Positions 8,036 to 18,664 of a stretch of 64,000 nucleotides of DNA are shown piece by piece (the stretch's first letter is position 1; each line of letters starts with the position of its first letter). This DNA is from Klebsiella pneumoniae (GTDB taxonomy: Bacteria > Pseudomonadota > Gammaproteobacteria > Pseudomonadales > UBA5518). The notes beneath the pieces were generated by a model. The model did not search any database and was not told where the DNA came from. It saw nothing but the letters and a program-made list of their open reading frames with translations. The position numbers and the translations under genes are program-made. The stretch spans positions 1 to 64,000 of the forward strand of contig CAMAXE010000008.1 in NCBI GenBank assembly GCA_945862145.1. The letters run 5' to 3'.

Positions 8036-9280
8036 TCAGGCGATGGTGATGGACGTGGTCTCGACCACCCGGCGTCGGTAGCCCCCGGGGTTCCAGTCGG
8101 CCTTCATCGGTTGCACCTCGCCCTGCCGGTTGGTGGCTCGCACCATCACGGCGGCAGGGCCTTTGCGTTCGAATGCCACCGGCAGATGCCATTCGCGAAA
8201 CGAGAAGCGTCCGAGGTCGCTGCCAAGTGTGGCGCTGCGCCAGCTGCGCGCGCCGTCGATCGACACATCGACCGTCTTCAGTCCCGCCCCGCTATCGAAG
8301 GCGAGGCCCTTCAACTCCGTCACCTGTCCCGCAGGCAACACGCCGCCGGCCGTCACGCTGGTGAGGAAACTGCGCACTGGCAGGGTGGAGATCGGTCGGG
8401 TCTTTGCGGCGGCCGTTCCCGGTGCCACGCACAGGCAGTCGTTGTCCGGCAGGCGATAGCCCTGACTCATGAAGTACGCGTCATGCCCGGTGAATGCGTG
8501 GTCGAGCACCTCGATTTCCGCGAGATGCTTGACCCAGTAGGTGCCGAAGTAGCCCGGCACGATCAGTTTGAGCGGGTAGCCGTTCAGGAAGGGCAGATCC
8601 TCGCCATTCATGGCCCAGGCGAGTAGTGGCTCAGGACTGAGCGCATGCTCGATATCGAGCGACTTGCGGAAGTCGGGCGTGCTGGCCATCACAGGCTTGT
8701 CCAGCCCATTGAACGTGACATGGCGTGCGCCGGCCTGAACGCCCGCCCGCTCCAGCACGGCCTTTAGCGATACCCCTGTCCAGCGTGCGTTGCCCATGGC
8801 GCCGTTACCGAGTTGCGCGCCGAACACGCGGGGTGAGGAATAGCCGCGGCTGTTGCCTGAGCACTGGTTAACGGCAACCAGTTCTGTCTGCCCGGGCATG
8901 GTCTTCAGCTCGTCCAGCGACAGGCTGAGTACCTTGCTGACCGCGCCCTTGACGAGCAGTCGGTAGGTGTCCGGCGCGATGGTGTGCGGGAAATCCGCCA
9001 GGTGGTAGCGCACGAAGAACGCATCGTTGGGCGTGATCGGTCCTTCATTGAAAACGGTGAACGGCGTTTCAAGGTGCGGCGGGCGGCCGTGCACCAGGAT
9101 CAGCGGGCGTTTGCCGGGGTAACTCACCAACGGCCGCGGCCCGGCCGCGAACGTCACGCCTTCGTCCGTATCGCTCGCCAGCGCCTGCCCCAAGGGCGAA
9201 GCAGCCAAGGCCAGCGTGCTGGCCTTGCGAAGGAATTCGCGCCGGTGGGTGCTTGCGATGACTGCTTTGGTTGGGTCCAT
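8036..9280 (-). CDS. sorA: Molybdenum sulfite dehydrogenase, catalytic subunit (SorA/SoxC-like)
   Basis: A 414-residue sulfite oxidase-family enzyme. The start at 9280 gives a Tat signal peptide (RREFLRKASTLALAASPLGQALA), consistent with export of a folded molybdopterin protein. AAGGG precedes it. The molybdopterin domain contains VAVNQCSGNSRGYSSPRV, where Cys is the molybdenum ligand, and GNARWTGVSL. It ends with a Mo-co dimerisation domain (FDSGAGLKTVDVSIDGARSW). It oxidises sulfite to sulfate in the periplasm and passes electrons to the adjacent di-heme cytochrome. Confidence 0.9.
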   Translation of the reverse strand: MDPTKAVIASTHRREFLRKASTLALAASPLGQALASDTDEGVTFAAGPRPLVSYPGKRPLILVHGRPPHLETPFTVFNEGPITPNDAFFVRYHLADFPHTIAPDTYRLLVKGAVSKVLSLSLDELKTMPGQTELVAVNQCSGNSRGYSSPRVFGAQLGNGAMGNARWTGVSLKAVLERAGVQAGARHVTFNGLDKPVMASTPDFRKSLDIEHALSPEPLLAWAMNGEDLPFLNGYPLKLIVPGYFGTYWVKHLAEIEVLDHAFTGHDAYFMSQGYRLPDNDCLCVAPGTAAAKTRPISTLPVRSFLTSVTAGGVLPAGQVTELKGLAFDSGAGLKTVDVSIDGARSWRSATLGSDLGRFSFREWHLPVAFERKGPAAVMVRATNRQGEVQPMKADWNPGGYRRRVVETTSITIA

Positions 9281-9580
9281 GGCATTGCCCTTGGTGGCTG
9301 ATGAATTGAAACCGGGCCTACCGTTCCATCCTACTATGCGGCAGGCATCCGGCGCAGTCACGATGGCGACACCGCTGATATGCGGTCGGCGCGGCGCTGT
9401 TCGTTCGAAAGCGCTGCATGTCGTAGGTGACGAAATGGCGAACGGACCTCGGGGCCCCCTGCAGCGCCCGGGGGTTTAGCACCTCGATTACCGCGTGCCC
9501 GAAGTCGTCTGTGCTTTGCGCAGGAAGGGCTGTACCCTCCTGCGCTCAATCTCCAACCATAACAGTAGGGAGTGCCTGCA

Positions 9581-10030
9581 ATGACCCAATCAGCAGCGGA
9601 AGACCGTTACGAAATCGAACAGGTCATGTATCGCTATGCGTGGATGGTCGACCAGCGAAAATGGGAACTGATGGATTCGGTGTTCGCGCCCGGAGCGACC
9701 ATCGATTATGTAAGCACCGGTGGCATCAAGGGTCCGTATCGTCCCACACTAGAGTGGCTCGACCGGGCGCTTTCCGGCTGGCCGATAAACCTGCACTTCA
9801 TCACCAACGTAGCGATTGAACTCGATGGTGACCAGGCGACCTCGCGCTGCCTGTTTCAGGCACCGATGGCGCGCATGCGTCCGGATGGTTCGCAGGATGT
9901 GATCACGAATGCGGGCTACTACATCGACAGCTGGACTCGCATCGCTGAGGGTTGGCGCATCCTCGAGCGGGTCTGCAACCAGACGGTCATGGTCGGGCAA
10001 CTCCCGGCAGGCTACGCGATTCCGCAGTGA
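9581..10030 (+). CDS. SnoaL_4/bile-acid-dehydratase-like NTF2-fold protein
   Basis: A 149-residue cytoplasmic protein. ATG at 9581 with AGGGAG 8 bases upstream; an in-frame GTG at 9572 lacks a site. The sequence AAEDRYEIEQVMYRYAWMVD, DSVFAPGATIDYVS, then HFITNVAIELDGDQATSRC and NAGYYIDSWTRIAEGWRIL is the standard SnoaL-like pattern shared by polyketide cyclases, scytalone dehydratase and the bile-acid 7-alpha-dehydratase group. His (LHFITN) and Tyr/Asp in RYAWMVD are plausible active-site residues. The substrate is unknown. Confidence 0.75.
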   Translation: MTQSAAEDRYEIEQVMYRYAWMVDQRKWELMDSVFAPGATIDYVSTGGIKGPYRPTLEWLDRALSGWPINLHFITNVAIELDGDQATSRCLFQAPMARMRPDGSQDVITNAGYYIDSWTRIAEGWRILERVCNQTVMVGQLPAGYAIPQ

Positions 10031-10202
10031 TCGAGGTTGTTCCGGGGCGTCAGGTGATCCGGGTCGATGCCGTGGCGAGCTGAAGATCCGGCTACTGAGG
10101 GGTGTGGTTTTGGGGCGGTATTACGGTATCTGAGTTGCCCGCAGCGATATCCATCGCGTCGAAAACAGGGATAATCAGCTTCGTCACTAGTGCCGCCCAT
10201 CC

Positions 10203-12734
10203 ATGTCTGACTATCCCCTGTTGCGCCGCCTGCCCGCTTCCCGCGATTGCCCCAGCGGCGATCTGCTGGGCAGTTATCTGGACTACGTGGCAGAGCAGAA
10301 CCTGACGCTGTACCCAGCTCAGGAAGAAGCCATCCTCGAGTTGTTCGAAGACCGGAACGTCATCCTCAGCACGCCCACCGGTTCCGGCAAGTCGCTGGTG
10401 GCAACCGCGCTGCACTTCAAGTCGATGGCCCGCGGGCGGCGCAGCGTCTACACCTGCCCGATCAAGGCGCTGGTAAATGAAAAATTCCTCGCGCTGTGCC
10501 GCGATTTCGGGCCCGAGAACGTAGGCATCGCCACCGGCGATGCCACGGTGAACCGCGATGCCCCCATCTTGTGCTGCACCGCGGAAATCCTCGCGAATGT
10601 CGCTCTCGGCGAGGGTGCAGACGCAACGTTCAGCGACATCATCATGGACGAGTTTCACTACTACTCCGACCCTTCGCGCGGCGTTGCATGGCAACTGCCG
10701 TTGCTGACGCTTCACAAAGCGCGCTTCCTGCTGATGTCCGCCACGCTCGGTGCCACCGATTTCTTCGAGAAAGCACTCACGCGGCTCACAGCTGCGGAAA
10801 CAACGGTAGTTGCCTCGGCCACGCGGCCGGTGCCCTTGCACTTTCGCTACGAAGACAAGGAACCGCTGGAAACCGTGGTGAAGGAGTTGGTGGCCTCGCA
10901 GCAGGCGCCTGTTTACGTCGTGCACTTCACCCAGAACGACGCGGCGCAGACGACGCAGAACCTGATGAGCCAGAACTACTGCACGGCAGACGAGAAAGCC
11001 GCCATCGCGGAGGCTCTGATCGGCGTCAAGTTCAACAGCCCCTACGGCAAGGACATCAAACGCTTTCTTCGCCATGGCATCGGGCTGCATCACGCCGGGC
11101 TGCTGCCGAAGTACCGTATCGTGGTCGAGCGTCTCGCGCAGAAAGGCCTGCTGAAGATCATCTGCGGCACCGACACGTTGGGCGTGGGTGTAAACGTGCC
11201 CATCCGCACGGTGCTGCTCACGCAGTTGAGCAAATACAGCGGAACGAAGACCGCCACGCTGACCGCGCGCGACTTTCACCAGATTACCGGGCGCGCGGGA
11301 CGCAAGGGCTTCGACGATATCGGCTTCGTCGTTGCGCTGGCGCCTGAGTACGTGCTCGAGAACGCCCGCATTGAGGCAAGGATTGCCGGGGATCCGAAGA
11401 AGGCTAAAAAGCTCGTCAAAAAGAAGCCGCCCGAGGGTTTCGTGACGTGGACGGGCGATACCTTCGCGAAGTTGCAGACGGCACCCCCTGAGCCGCTCGT
11501 ATCGAGGTTCCAGGTCTCGCATGCCATGCTGCTGCAGGTGCTGAGCCGCAAAGGCGACGGCTGCCGCGCGATGCAGAGCATCATCCGCGACAGCCATGAA
11601 ACACCCAGCCAGAAGAAGGTGCATCGCACGCGTGCGTGGCAGTTGTTCCGCTCGCTTGCCGAGCGGAAAATCATCGAGATCGTGCCGAGGCCCGAACGCG
11701 GCACGGCGGGCAAACTGCGCCTGAACATCGATCTGCAGGAAGACTTCTCGCTCAATCACGCGCTGTCGCTCTACCTGCTCGACACGCTCACCTTGCTCGA
11801 TATGGCGAGCGCCAGTTACCCGCTTGACGTGCTGACGCTGATCGAATCCATCCTCGAGAATCCGGACATCATCCTGCGCCGCCAGTTGGACGCGTTGAAG
11901 ACGGAAAAGATGGCAGAGATGAAACAGCAGGGCATCGAGTACGAGGTCCGCATCGCGAAGTTGGACGAACTCGAGTATCCGAAACCGCAGCGCGAATTCA
12001 TCTACGGCACTTTCGCCGCATTCCTGCTGAAGCACCCGTGGCTGGGCCAGGAGAACATCCGGCCGAAGAGCATCGTGCGCGAGATGGTGGAGGACTACGC
12101 GGATTTCGCCAACTACATCAAGCTCTATGACATCGAACGCTCCGAAGGCGTGCTGCTGAGGCACGTTTCCAGTGTGCACAAGGTGCTGGCGCAGACGGTG
12201 CCGCCTGCGTTCAAGAACGAGGATCTGCAGGAGATCGAGGACTGGTTGGGAGGGCTCCTGCGCGGCATCGACAGCAGTCTGCTCGATGAATGGGAGCGGA
12301 TGAAGCATCCCGGGATGCAAGCCGTCGCGGACGATGTGGCTCCAGCGCTCGAAGCCATCGACATCACGAAGAATAGGCGCGAGTTCACCGCGCTCATCCG
12401 CATCGAGATCTTCCACTTCCTGCGCGCGCTTGCCGCCCATCGCTACGACACGGCGGCAGCGCTGGTATCGCCGTGGGCCGCAGAGGATCTGCGCGTGGCA
12501 ATGGAACCCTATTACGCGGAGCACGAGCGCATCCTGCTGGATCCGGACGCACGCAACCACACGCGCACTTACGTCACGCAGGATGACCATGCCGCTACGT
12601 GGACGGTTGCGCAGGTACTGGTCGATCCACAGGGGCTGAATGACTGGCAGGCCATGTTCACTGTCGACAAGGCGCTCGCAAAGGAAGAGGGCAAACCGAC
12701 ACTGGTATTGCTGGGCGTGTCGGCGATCGGGTGA
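10203..12734 (+). CDS. DEAD/DEAH (Ski2-like) RNA helicase with DUF3516 domain
   Basis: An 843-residue superfamily 2 helicase. Walker [16 protein letters not shown] (about residue 60), motif Ia [12 protein letters not shown], motif II as DEFHYY (a DExH variant), motif [12 protein letters not shown], and the helicase C motifs [26 protein letters not shown] and [12 protein letters not shown]. These are typical of the Ski2/Mtr4/HelY lineage. Residues from about 430 to the end form the DUF3516 region. It probably remodels structured RNA or RNPs, but the bacterial role is not established. The gene stands alone and is followed 16 bases after its stop by a perfect palindrome. Confidence 0.9.
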   Translation: MSDYPLLRRLPASRDCPSGDLLGSYLDYVAEQNLTLYPAQEEAILELFEDRNVILSTPTGSGKSLVATALHFKSMARGRRSVYTCPIKALVNEKFLALCRDFGPENVGIATGDATVNRDAPILCCTAEILANVALGEGADATFSDIIMDEFHYYSDPSRGVAWQLPLLTLHKARFLLMSATLGATDFFEKALTRLTAAETTVVASATRPVPLHFRYEDKEPLETVVKELVASQQAPVYVVHFTQNDAAQTTQNLMSQNYCTADEKAAIAEALIGVKFNSPYGKDIKRFLRHGIGLHHAGLLPKYRIVVERLAQKGLLKIICGTDTLGVGVNVPIRTVLLTQLSKYSGTKTATLTARDFHQITGRAGRKGFDDIGFVVALAPEYVLENARIEARIAGDPKKAKKLVKKKPPEGFVTWTGDTFAKLQTAPPEPLVSRFQVSHAMLLQVLSRKGDGCRAMQSIIRDSHETPSQKKVHRTRAWQLFRSLAERKIIEIVPRPERGTAGKLRLNIDLQEDFSLNHALSLYLLDTLTLLDMASASYPLDVLTLIESILENPDIILRRQLDALKTEKMAEMKQQGIEYEVRIAKLDELEYPKPQREFIYGTFAAFLLKHPWLGQENIRPKSIVREMVEDYADFANYIKLYDIERSEGVLLRHVSSVHKVLAQTVPPAFKNEDLQEIEDWLGGLLRGIDSSLLDEWERMKHPGMQAVADDVAPALEAIDITKNRREFTALIRIEIFHFLRALAAHRYDTAAALVSPWAAEDLRVAMEPYYAEHERILLDPDARNHTRTYVTQDDHAATWTVAQVLVDPQGLNDWQAMFTVDKALAKEEGKPTLVLLGVSAIG

Positions 12735-12749
12735 GCCGGCGCCATTAAT

Positions 12750-12774
12750 TTAAATGGGGTCAGACCCCATTTAA
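12750..12774. repeat. Perfect 25-bp palindrome (GGGGTCAGACCCC core)
   Basis: The sequence is symmetric about A12762: 12-bp arms reading TTAAATGGGGTC and GACCCCATTTAA. It shares GGGGTCAG with the ends of the 131-bp element at 337 and its relative at 22302. It lies just after the helicase stop, where the RNA could form a stable hairpin, although no U tract follows. It is most likely a REP-like or transposon-end relic. Confidence 0.75.
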
Positions 12775-12968
12775 TTCTTGTCCCCGATGACAGCGCCTGC
12801 ATCATGGGTTCGACCATGTGATCGGCGGTGGGCGGTGGGCCGGGAGTTGGGAGCCGCAACGTAACCCTGCTGTAACTAGATAGAAACAATCGAACGCTAG
12901 ATTGCCAAGAGGGGTGCAGAACGGATTTGCCATCCCCGCAAGCCTGAACTCCCGAGACCCTTAGAGCT

Positions 12969-14690
12969 GTGCAAGATTCCATTTCCCTGCTGCAGGAAAT
13001 CCTCGGACCGTTGATCGGTGGTCTGGGCTTGTTCTTTGTTGGCGTGAAGATGATCGGTGCCAACCTGCGGCTGCTGTCTGGCCCGCGACTGCGTCAACTT
13101 GTGGCGTCGAGCGTCTCCTCAGCATGGCGCGGTAGCGCACTCGGCACTCTCTCGGGCGCCATAACCCAAAGCTCAAGCGCAATCACACTGATCCTGAGCA
13201 ATATGATTGCGGCCAACCTCATGAGCGTGGCGCAGGCCATGCCGATCGTGGCGTGGGCCAACGTGGGCACCTCGGCGCTCGTGTTGGCCTCCACCGTTGA
13301 CATCCGGATTCCCGTTTTTTATCTGCTTGGCCTGATCGGCGTCTCATATTTTTTCGATGTCGATAACTCGACGCGTTACCGGCACATCGCCGGCGCCATG
13401 CTGGGCGTCGGACTGGTGTTTCTGGGGCTGCAACTGCTTCACGCCGGCGCGATACCCCTGCGGGAATCGGAAGACTTCCGACAGGCGCTGCTCCTGACGG
13501 CTCGTTTCGACAGCCTGCTGGTGATCGCGGCGCTCGTCGTGGCGATGCTGCTACAGTCTTCGTCCACCGTGTCGGCAATTGCCGTGACCATGACCGTGGC
13601 CGGGCTGCTCACGCTGGAGCAGACCACCCTGATCATTTACGGCGCCTCGGCGGGATCCGGGCTCGGCGCCTTGCTTCTGTCGGCCTCGAGCAAGGGCGCA
13701 GCACGGCAGTTGGCCCTGATCCAGGCGATAACGAAGGTGCTCGGATCGCTACTCATGCTGGTGCTGCTGGTGGTGGAGAAAACAGCCGCCGTGCCACTTG
13801 TGCTCGCGCTGCTGTCGGTGCTCACGCCGGTGACCGCCCTGCAAGCGGCATGGGCCTTCCTGCTCACGCAGATCGCCGGTGTGCTGCTCGGCAGCATCCT
13901 TGCCCCGCTCCTGCTTCGCGCTGCGGCCAGGATGTCGCCGCCCACCCGTCGAGAGACACTCTCAAAGCCGCGCTACCTGAGCGAGGAGTCCCTGGGCGAT
14001 GCGGAGTCTGCGATGGATCTGGTGGAACTGGAACAGACCGGTCTGCTGGAACACCTGGGCGCATACCTCTCCGAGGCGGATCCCGCCCCGCAAGAGGGTG
14101 CTGCTGCCACCATGGTCTACGGCTTACCCGCTCGGGAACTCGCGGCAGCGGATGCTGCAGTAGCCGAGGAGATCAGCCGTTCCCTCGGCACACTCGCCAG
14201 TCATAGGCATGAGAGTTCAACGGTCAATCGCCTGCTGGCGCTGCAGAACCGGCAACGGCTGGTGGCCGATCTCTCGGGAGCAGTGCTGGACCTCGAGGTC
14301 GCCCTGCAGAGAATTCCTGCGCTCGAGGATGCCAACCGCGAGTTCTGCCTCGGGATCAGAGCGGGCATTCGCGAGTCCGCCCACTTCCTGCTGTCGACGC
14401 TGCATGAGTGCGCTGCCACGGGCAGTCCGGATGAGCTCTTCATGCTGCAGCAACTCACCGGAGATCGCAGCAGCACCATGGACTCCCTGCGCAAGCGGTG
14501 GCTTGACGAGGCCTCGAATACGGGACAACAGATGCTCGATGCCCTTTTCAGTGCCACCGCCTTGTTCGAAAGGACAGTCTGGATCATCGGACGCTACGTG
14601 AGCACACTATCCCCCCCGACAGGACACGCGGAGCAACCTCTGTCATCCTGGGCGCCGCGCGCCGCGGGCCATGCGGAGGCTGTCGCCTAG
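12969..14690 (+). CDS. Na/Pi cotransporter family protein with PhoU-like C-terminus (paralogue 1)
   Basis: A 573-residue membrane protein. GTG start; no strong ribosome site. The membrane half (about 1-320) carries two inverted PNaS repeats, each with the QSSS signature: GAITQSSSAITLIL near residue 65 and AMLLQSSSTVSAIAV near residue 195. Several more hydrophobic helices follow. The cytoplasmic half (about 320-550) is helical and PhoU-like (MDLVELEQTGLLEHLGAYLSE, EISRSLGTLASHRHESS). It probably imports phosphate (or another anion) with Na+. A close paralogue is at 35355-37016, identical in architecture. Confidence 0.88.
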   Translation: MQDSISLLQEILGPLIGGLGLFFVGVKMIGANLRLLSGPRLRQLVASSVSSAWRGSALGTLSGAITQSSSAITLILSNMIAANLMSVAQAMPIVAWANVGTSALVLASTVDIRIPVFYLLGLIGVSYFFDVDNSTRYRHIAGAMLGVGLVFLGLQLLHAGAIPLRESEDFRQALLLTARFDSLLVIAALVVAMLLQSSSTVSAIAVTMTVAGLLTLEQTTLIIYGASAGSGLGALLLSASSKGAARQLALIQAITKVLGSLLMLVLLVVEKTAAVPLVLALLSVLTPVTALQAAWAFLLTQIAGVLLGSILAPLLLRAAARMSPPTRRETLSKPRYLSEESLGDAESAMDLVELEQTGLLEHLGAYLSEADPAPQEGAAATMVYGLPARELAAADAAVAEEISRSLGTLASHRHESSTVNRLLALQNRQRLVADLSGAVLDLEVALQRIPALEDANREFCLGIRAGIRESAHFLLSTLHECAATGSPDELFMLQQLTGDRSSTMDSLRKRWLDEASNTGQQMLDALFSATALFERTVWIIGRYVSTLSPPTGHAEQPLSSWAPRAAGHAEAVA

Positions 14691-14771
14691 CGGTTGATCT
14701 GGGTCTGGCGCGCCGCCGGTCTCAGATCACATTAGCTCCGAGATGAGCTCGCCCCAATGAGAGACCATTGG

Positions 14772-16505
14772 TCAGGGAAGCTCTCCGTGCACCTGCTTGC
14801 CATCCAGCCACACGGACACGGGGCGCACCTTGTGGATGTCGTAGCGATCGATCTCGAACAGGTTGCGATCGAGCACGACGAGATCTGCTCGCTTGCCCAC
14901 TTCGATCGAACCCAGCTGATCCGCCCGGCGCAGCTGGAACGCGGCGTTTCGCGTGTAGCCGTCGACCAGTGAGTCCAGGCGAAGGCGTTCGCTACGTGGT
15001 GGTGTCAGGGTCGCCTGGGCTCCGCCTTCGATGTCCTGCTTGTTGTGTCCGATCTGCATTCCCAGATAAGGGTTGGCGCGGTCGGAGGTCCACTCGGTTG
15101 CAGTCGTGATGTCGCTCGAGAAGGTGACCACCGCGCCATCACTGATCAGAGGCTGAGCGCGCATCTGTGATTTTGACTCGTCGCCAATCGCGAATTTCAT
15201 CACCTCGGCCTCATCGCCACCATGCCAGTGTGGCGTGAAGGAAGCGATCACACCGAGATCCTTGAAGCGGTTGAAGTCCGAATCGTCCACTGTCTGGAGA
15301 TGGCACAGCGTCACGCGTGTCCGGAGCGGCTCCGATAGGGACGCGCGCGCCTCCTCTACCGCATTCAGCATCGTCTTGACCGCTTGATTTCCGATCGTGT
15401 GCGCGTGCATGTCGAGATCTTCGGCGTTTAGATCGAGAATCAACTGGCGCAGCTGCGGCTGGCTCAGCAACGAGTGGCCGCTATTGCCAGGGGTGTCCAG
15501 GTAGTCTTTGGACATGTCGGCCGTGCGCGTCTCGATGACACCGTCGAGAAACACTTTCAACGTGTCGACCCGCACCCGGTCGCTGCCGTAGGCCTTTTGC
15601 ATCCGCTTCAGCGTTGCGACGGCATGGGGCAGGTCATCGGGCAAGAAGAGCGTGTAGGTGCCGTGATACCGCAGGGGCAGCACGCCTTCCCGGTCCCAAC
15701 GGGAGATCACGGCAAGAACTTCCTCGTCCCAACCGAAATTCCCCGCATCCCAGACGGTGGTGACACCCTGGTCTCTCAGATACTCGAGGAAGCTCATCAG
15801 AGCCTGCTCGACCGCGGGTGTCATTCCCTGGAAGTTCTTCACGAAGACCGACGCTGCCGATTCGGTAATCCAGCCGGTCGCTTCGCCGTCTTTGTCTCGC
15901 TGGTAGAAGGCGAGACCGGGGATCACGTCCGGAGTGTTGCGCCCAACACCAGCCATCGCCAATGCCCGGGTATTGGCCCAGACACTGTGTCCCCATGAAT
16001 CGTACAAGACGAGGGGTCGCGACGACTCGATGCGGTCGAGGTCGCGCTTGTGCGGGCCGCTCTCGCCGAAGAGTTCATTGCGCCAGGATCCACCCATCAA
16101 GAGGGGACGATCGGGGTGGCTCGCGACCACCTTCGCGATCGCCTGCAACAGCTCGGGTTTCGTTTCCGCATCGTCGATTGATAAGCCGCCGGTTGATAAG
16201 GCGACCAAACCCGGATGGGTGTGCGCATCGATCAGCCCGGGTAGAACGAGCCTCCCTCCCAATCGGTGTTGCGTGGTGCCGGGTCCGACGAACTTGGCAG
16301 CTTCGGTCTCGTCGCCTACGTAAAGGATGCGATCTCCCCGGATGGCGACTGCGGAGGCCCAGGGCTGCTTTGGATTTGCGGTGTAGAAATTTCCGTCAAA
16401 GAAGACAGCGTCTGCCTGGGTGGCTGTCGCATACGCGTTACCGGGCGGGGCTCCAACAACCAGGAAAATGCCCGTCAAGACAGAGACGATCAAGTGAAGA
16501 TGCAT
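14772..16505 (-). CDS. Secreted amidohydrolase (YtcJ-like, Amidohydro_3)
   Basis: A 577-residue metal-dependent hydrolase. Two starts are possible; MHLHLIVSVLTGIF at 16505 is preferred because AGGTGA lies 6-7 bases upstream and it opens a signal peptide (to about residue 28, GNAYA). Features are DAVFFDGNFYT, VLPGLIDAHTHPG with the HxH metal motif, LLMGGSWRNELFGE, VFLDGVIETRTADMSKDYLD, the metal His in DLDMHAHTIGNQAV, and VTFSSDITTATEW. YtcJ-type enzymes act on uncharacterised cyclic or acyl amides. The gene is divergent from the secreted amidase at 16694, with about 190 bp between starts, so the two may share control. Confidence 0.85.
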   Translation of the reverse strand: MHLHLIVSVLTGIFLVVGAPPGNAYATATQADAVFFDGNFYTANPKQPWASAVAIRGDRILYVGDETEAAKFVGPGTTQHRLGGRLVLPGLIDAHTHPGLVALSTGGLSIDDAETKPELLQAIAKVVASHPDRPLLMGGSWRNELFGESGPHKRDLDRIESSRPLVLYDSWGHSVWANTRALAMAGVGRNTPDVIPGLAFYQRDKDGEATGWITESAASVFVKNFQGMTPAVEQALMSFLEYLRDQGVTTVWDAGNFGWDEEVLAVISRWDREGVLPLRYHGTYTLFLPDDLPHAVATLKRMQKAYGSDRVRVDTLKVFLDGVIETRTADMSKDYLDTPGNSGHSLLSQPQLRQLILDLNAEDLDMHAHTIGNQAVKTMLNAVEEARASLSEPLRTRVTLCHLQTVDDSDFNRFKDLGVIASFTPHWHGGDEAEVMKFAIGDESKSQMRAQPLISDGAVVTFSSDITTATEWTSDRANPYLGMQIGHNKQDIEGGAQATLTPPRSERLRLDSLVDGYTRNAAFQLRRADQLGSIEVGKRADLVVLDRNLFEIDRYDIHKVRPVSVWLDGKQVHGELP

Positions 16506-16693
16506 GAGGCGATCACCTTTCATCCGTCAAGTCGAAAAGCAGATCTGCGAGTCATCGACCGTGATCCTGAGCTACACCCGCTAGCGCCGCAAGGGAAATT
16601 GCGGCGGCTTCATGCGAATCAGTCCCTATCCTCGGTCGCCATCTGTTCAGGCCACTATAAGACGCAGTCTGCCCCCTAACCCCAGAGGCCCTG

Positions 16694-18250
16694 ATGAAAA
16701 CAAATCGACTATGTCTGATCGCCCTGTTGTGGTGTCTCACCAACACGGCAGCGCATGCGGCCCGCGCCAACTCATTCGACCTGCAGGAAGCCACGATCGC
16801 TTCGCTGCAGGATGCATTGAGGACCCATAAAGTCACTTGCCACAGCGTGATCGCCGGCTACCTGGCGCGGATCGCCACCTATGACCAACCCACCCGTTTA
16901 AATGCCCTGGTAGACGTCAACCCGGCTGCACTAGCCGATGCAGATCAACTGGATCGGCAGTACCGACGAACGGGTCACTTGCAACCACTCCACTGTGTCG
17001 CGGTGATTGTGAAAGACAATTACGAGACCAAAGGCTTGCAGACGACAGCGGGGTCACTGGCCCTGAAAGGTTTCATCCCAACGACGGATGCGGCCATGGT
17101 CGAGCGCCTGCGCGCAGCGGGTGCTGTAGTGCTGGCAAAATCGAATATGGCGGAGTGGGCGTTCTCCCCCTACAAGACGGAAAGTTCGATCGCCGGTATT
17201 ACGCGCAACCCCTACGCTCTCGACCGCGTCCCAGCCGGCTCCAGCGGCGGCACGGCGGCCGCGGTGGCGGCCAACCTCGGCGCCATTGGTCTGGGCTCGG
17301 ATACCGGCAACTCCATCCGGGGCCCCTCCTCCCACGCAGCCTTGGTCGGCCTGCGTCCCAGCATTGGCCTGACCAGTCGCCGCGGCATCATTCCTCTGTT
17401 TGGGCACAACGACGTCGGTGGCCCGATGGGCCGCACGGTCGCCGATGTGGCGACTGTGTTGAGTGTGGTTGCCGGCGCTGACCCATTGGATCCCGCGACC
17501 GCGCATGCCAACGGGCAGGTGCCGCCGGACTACACCCGTTTTCTGGATCGGAATGGATTACGCGGTGCCCGCATCGGCGTCTTCCGCCGCTACCTCGATG
17601 CAGCGACCACGGACCCGGAGATCCAGCGGCTCATGCAGCGCGCCCTCACCGATCTGACCGCGCAGGGAGCGCAGATCGTCGACCCCTTCGATGTACCCGA
17701 CTATGAGAACCTGACCGCCACGCTCTGGTGTGGTGATTTCCAGGCCGATGTAGACCACTACCTGGCAACACGGGGGCAAAACGCGCCGTACCATACGCTC
17801 GCGCAAATCGTGGCTTCCGGACTGTATCTCCCGTCCATAGAAGCCGATCTGAAGTCGGCGCTGCAGCCACCCATCAGTGCCGATGACCGGCGCAGCCCCT
17901 GCCCGGATGTCTATACCGATCCGCCCAAGCAGGCGTTTCGCGCGGCGCTGGTGCAAGCGATGGCGGCCGCTCACCTCGATGCTATCGTGTATCCGACGTG
18001 GTCCAACCCACCGCGCCTTGTCGGCGACCTGGATAGCCCGGCCGGGGACAACAGCCAGATCCTCTCGCCCCAGACCGGGTGGCCGGCCATTACCGTGCCG
18101 ATGGGGTTTGCCCGAGACGCGCTGCCGGCAGGCCTGAGCTTCTTGGGACCCGCGTTTAGCGAAGGGACGCTGATCCGCTATGCCTACGCCTATGAACAGG
18201 CCACCCAGCACCGTCGGCCGCCGAGCGGATTCGGGCCAGTGGCTTTCTGA
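16694..18250 (+). CDS. Secreted amidase (amidase-signature family)
   Basis: A 518-residue amidase with a signal peptide (residues 1-23, [15 protein letters not shown]). The Ser-cisSer-Lys triad is visible: Lys in [15 protein letters not shown] (about residue 105), cis-Ser in [19 protein letters not shown] (about 183), and nucleophile Ser in [12 protein letters not shown]. The middle is GNSIRGP where GGSIRIP is more usual; the Ser is kept. It hydrolyses an amide in the periplasm; substrate unknown. It is divergent from the amidohydrolase at 14772. Confidence 0.9.
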   Translation: MKTNRLCLIALLWCLTNTAAHAARANSFDLQEATIASLQDALRTHKVTCHSVIAGYLARIATYDQPTRLNALVDVNPAALADADQLDRQYRRTGHLQPLHCVAVIVKDNYETKGLQTTAGSLALKGFIPTTDAAMVERLRAAGAVVLAKSNMAEWAFSPYKTESSIAGITRNPYALDRVPAGSSGGTAAAVAANLGAIGLGSDTGNSIRGPSSHAALVGLRPSIGLTSRRGIIPLFGHNDVGGPMGRTVADVATVLSVVAGADPLDPATAHANGQVPPDYTRFLDRNGLRGARIGVFRRYLDAATTDPEIQRLMQRALTDLTAQGAQIVDPFDVPDYENLTATLWCGDFQADVDHYLATRGQNAPYHTLAQIVASGLYLPSIEADLKSALQPPISADDRRSPCPDVYTDPPKQAFRAALVQAMAAAHLDAIVYPTWSNPPRLVGDLDSPAGDNSQILSPQTGWPAITVPMGFARDALPAGLSFLGPAFSEGTLIRYAYAYEQATQHRRPPSGFGPVAF

Positions 18251-18314
18251 CCGGTGCGGGGGTGTCGGCGAGGGGCACCAGCCCACATCCTTTTCTTCGA
18301 CGGTTTCTACGTCG

Positions 18315-18617
18315 TTGTTCCTGCACGATGGCGCAATTTGTGGTCAGCGCCTGTGGCCCCAGGGTTGGGCGACATTTCTGAGTACGCCTTCGACCACCAA
18401 CCCCGAATACGGCGGCCTGGTATGGCTGAACAGCACCGGGCGTTGGGTGGACGTCCCGCAGGACGCCTACGCCTTCAGCGACTATCTGGGGCGAACGGTG
18501 TTGCTGATCCCGTCACGGGAGATGGTAGTCGTCAGGTTTGGTTTCTCGCAGAAAGACGGTTTCGATGCGCACTTCAATCACGGGATGGCGCGCGTTCTCG
18601 CGGCCGTCGATAAATAG
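18315..18617 (+). pseudogene. C-terminal remnant of a beta-lactamase-fold serine hydrolase
   Basis: About 100 residues read LFLHDGAICGQRLWPQG, NPEYGGLVWLNS, then YLGRTVLLIPSREMVVVRFG and GMARVLAAV before the stop. This is the C-terminal pattern of class C beta-lactamase-like hydrolases (the strand bearing the third active-site motif). The SxxK and YxN parts are missing and the frame upstream overlaps the amidase end, so no functional enzyme is possible. It is a scrap left by deletion. Confidence 0.7.
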
Positions 18618-18664
18618 GGGAGAGCACATTGATCGTGAACATCGTGGTCTGTTCCCTGTTTTGT

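Noticed and set aside
9310-9500. Minus-strand frame reading HAVIEVLNPRALQGAPRSV then RHFVTYDMQRF
   Set aside because: Looks protein-like over about 30 codons but matches no family I recognise and has no start; too weak to call a gene remnant.
10092-12590. 832-codon minus-strand frame opposite the DUF3516 helicase
   Set aside because: No motif or ribosome site; the plus strand shows all helicase motifs, so this is a GC-bias shadow.
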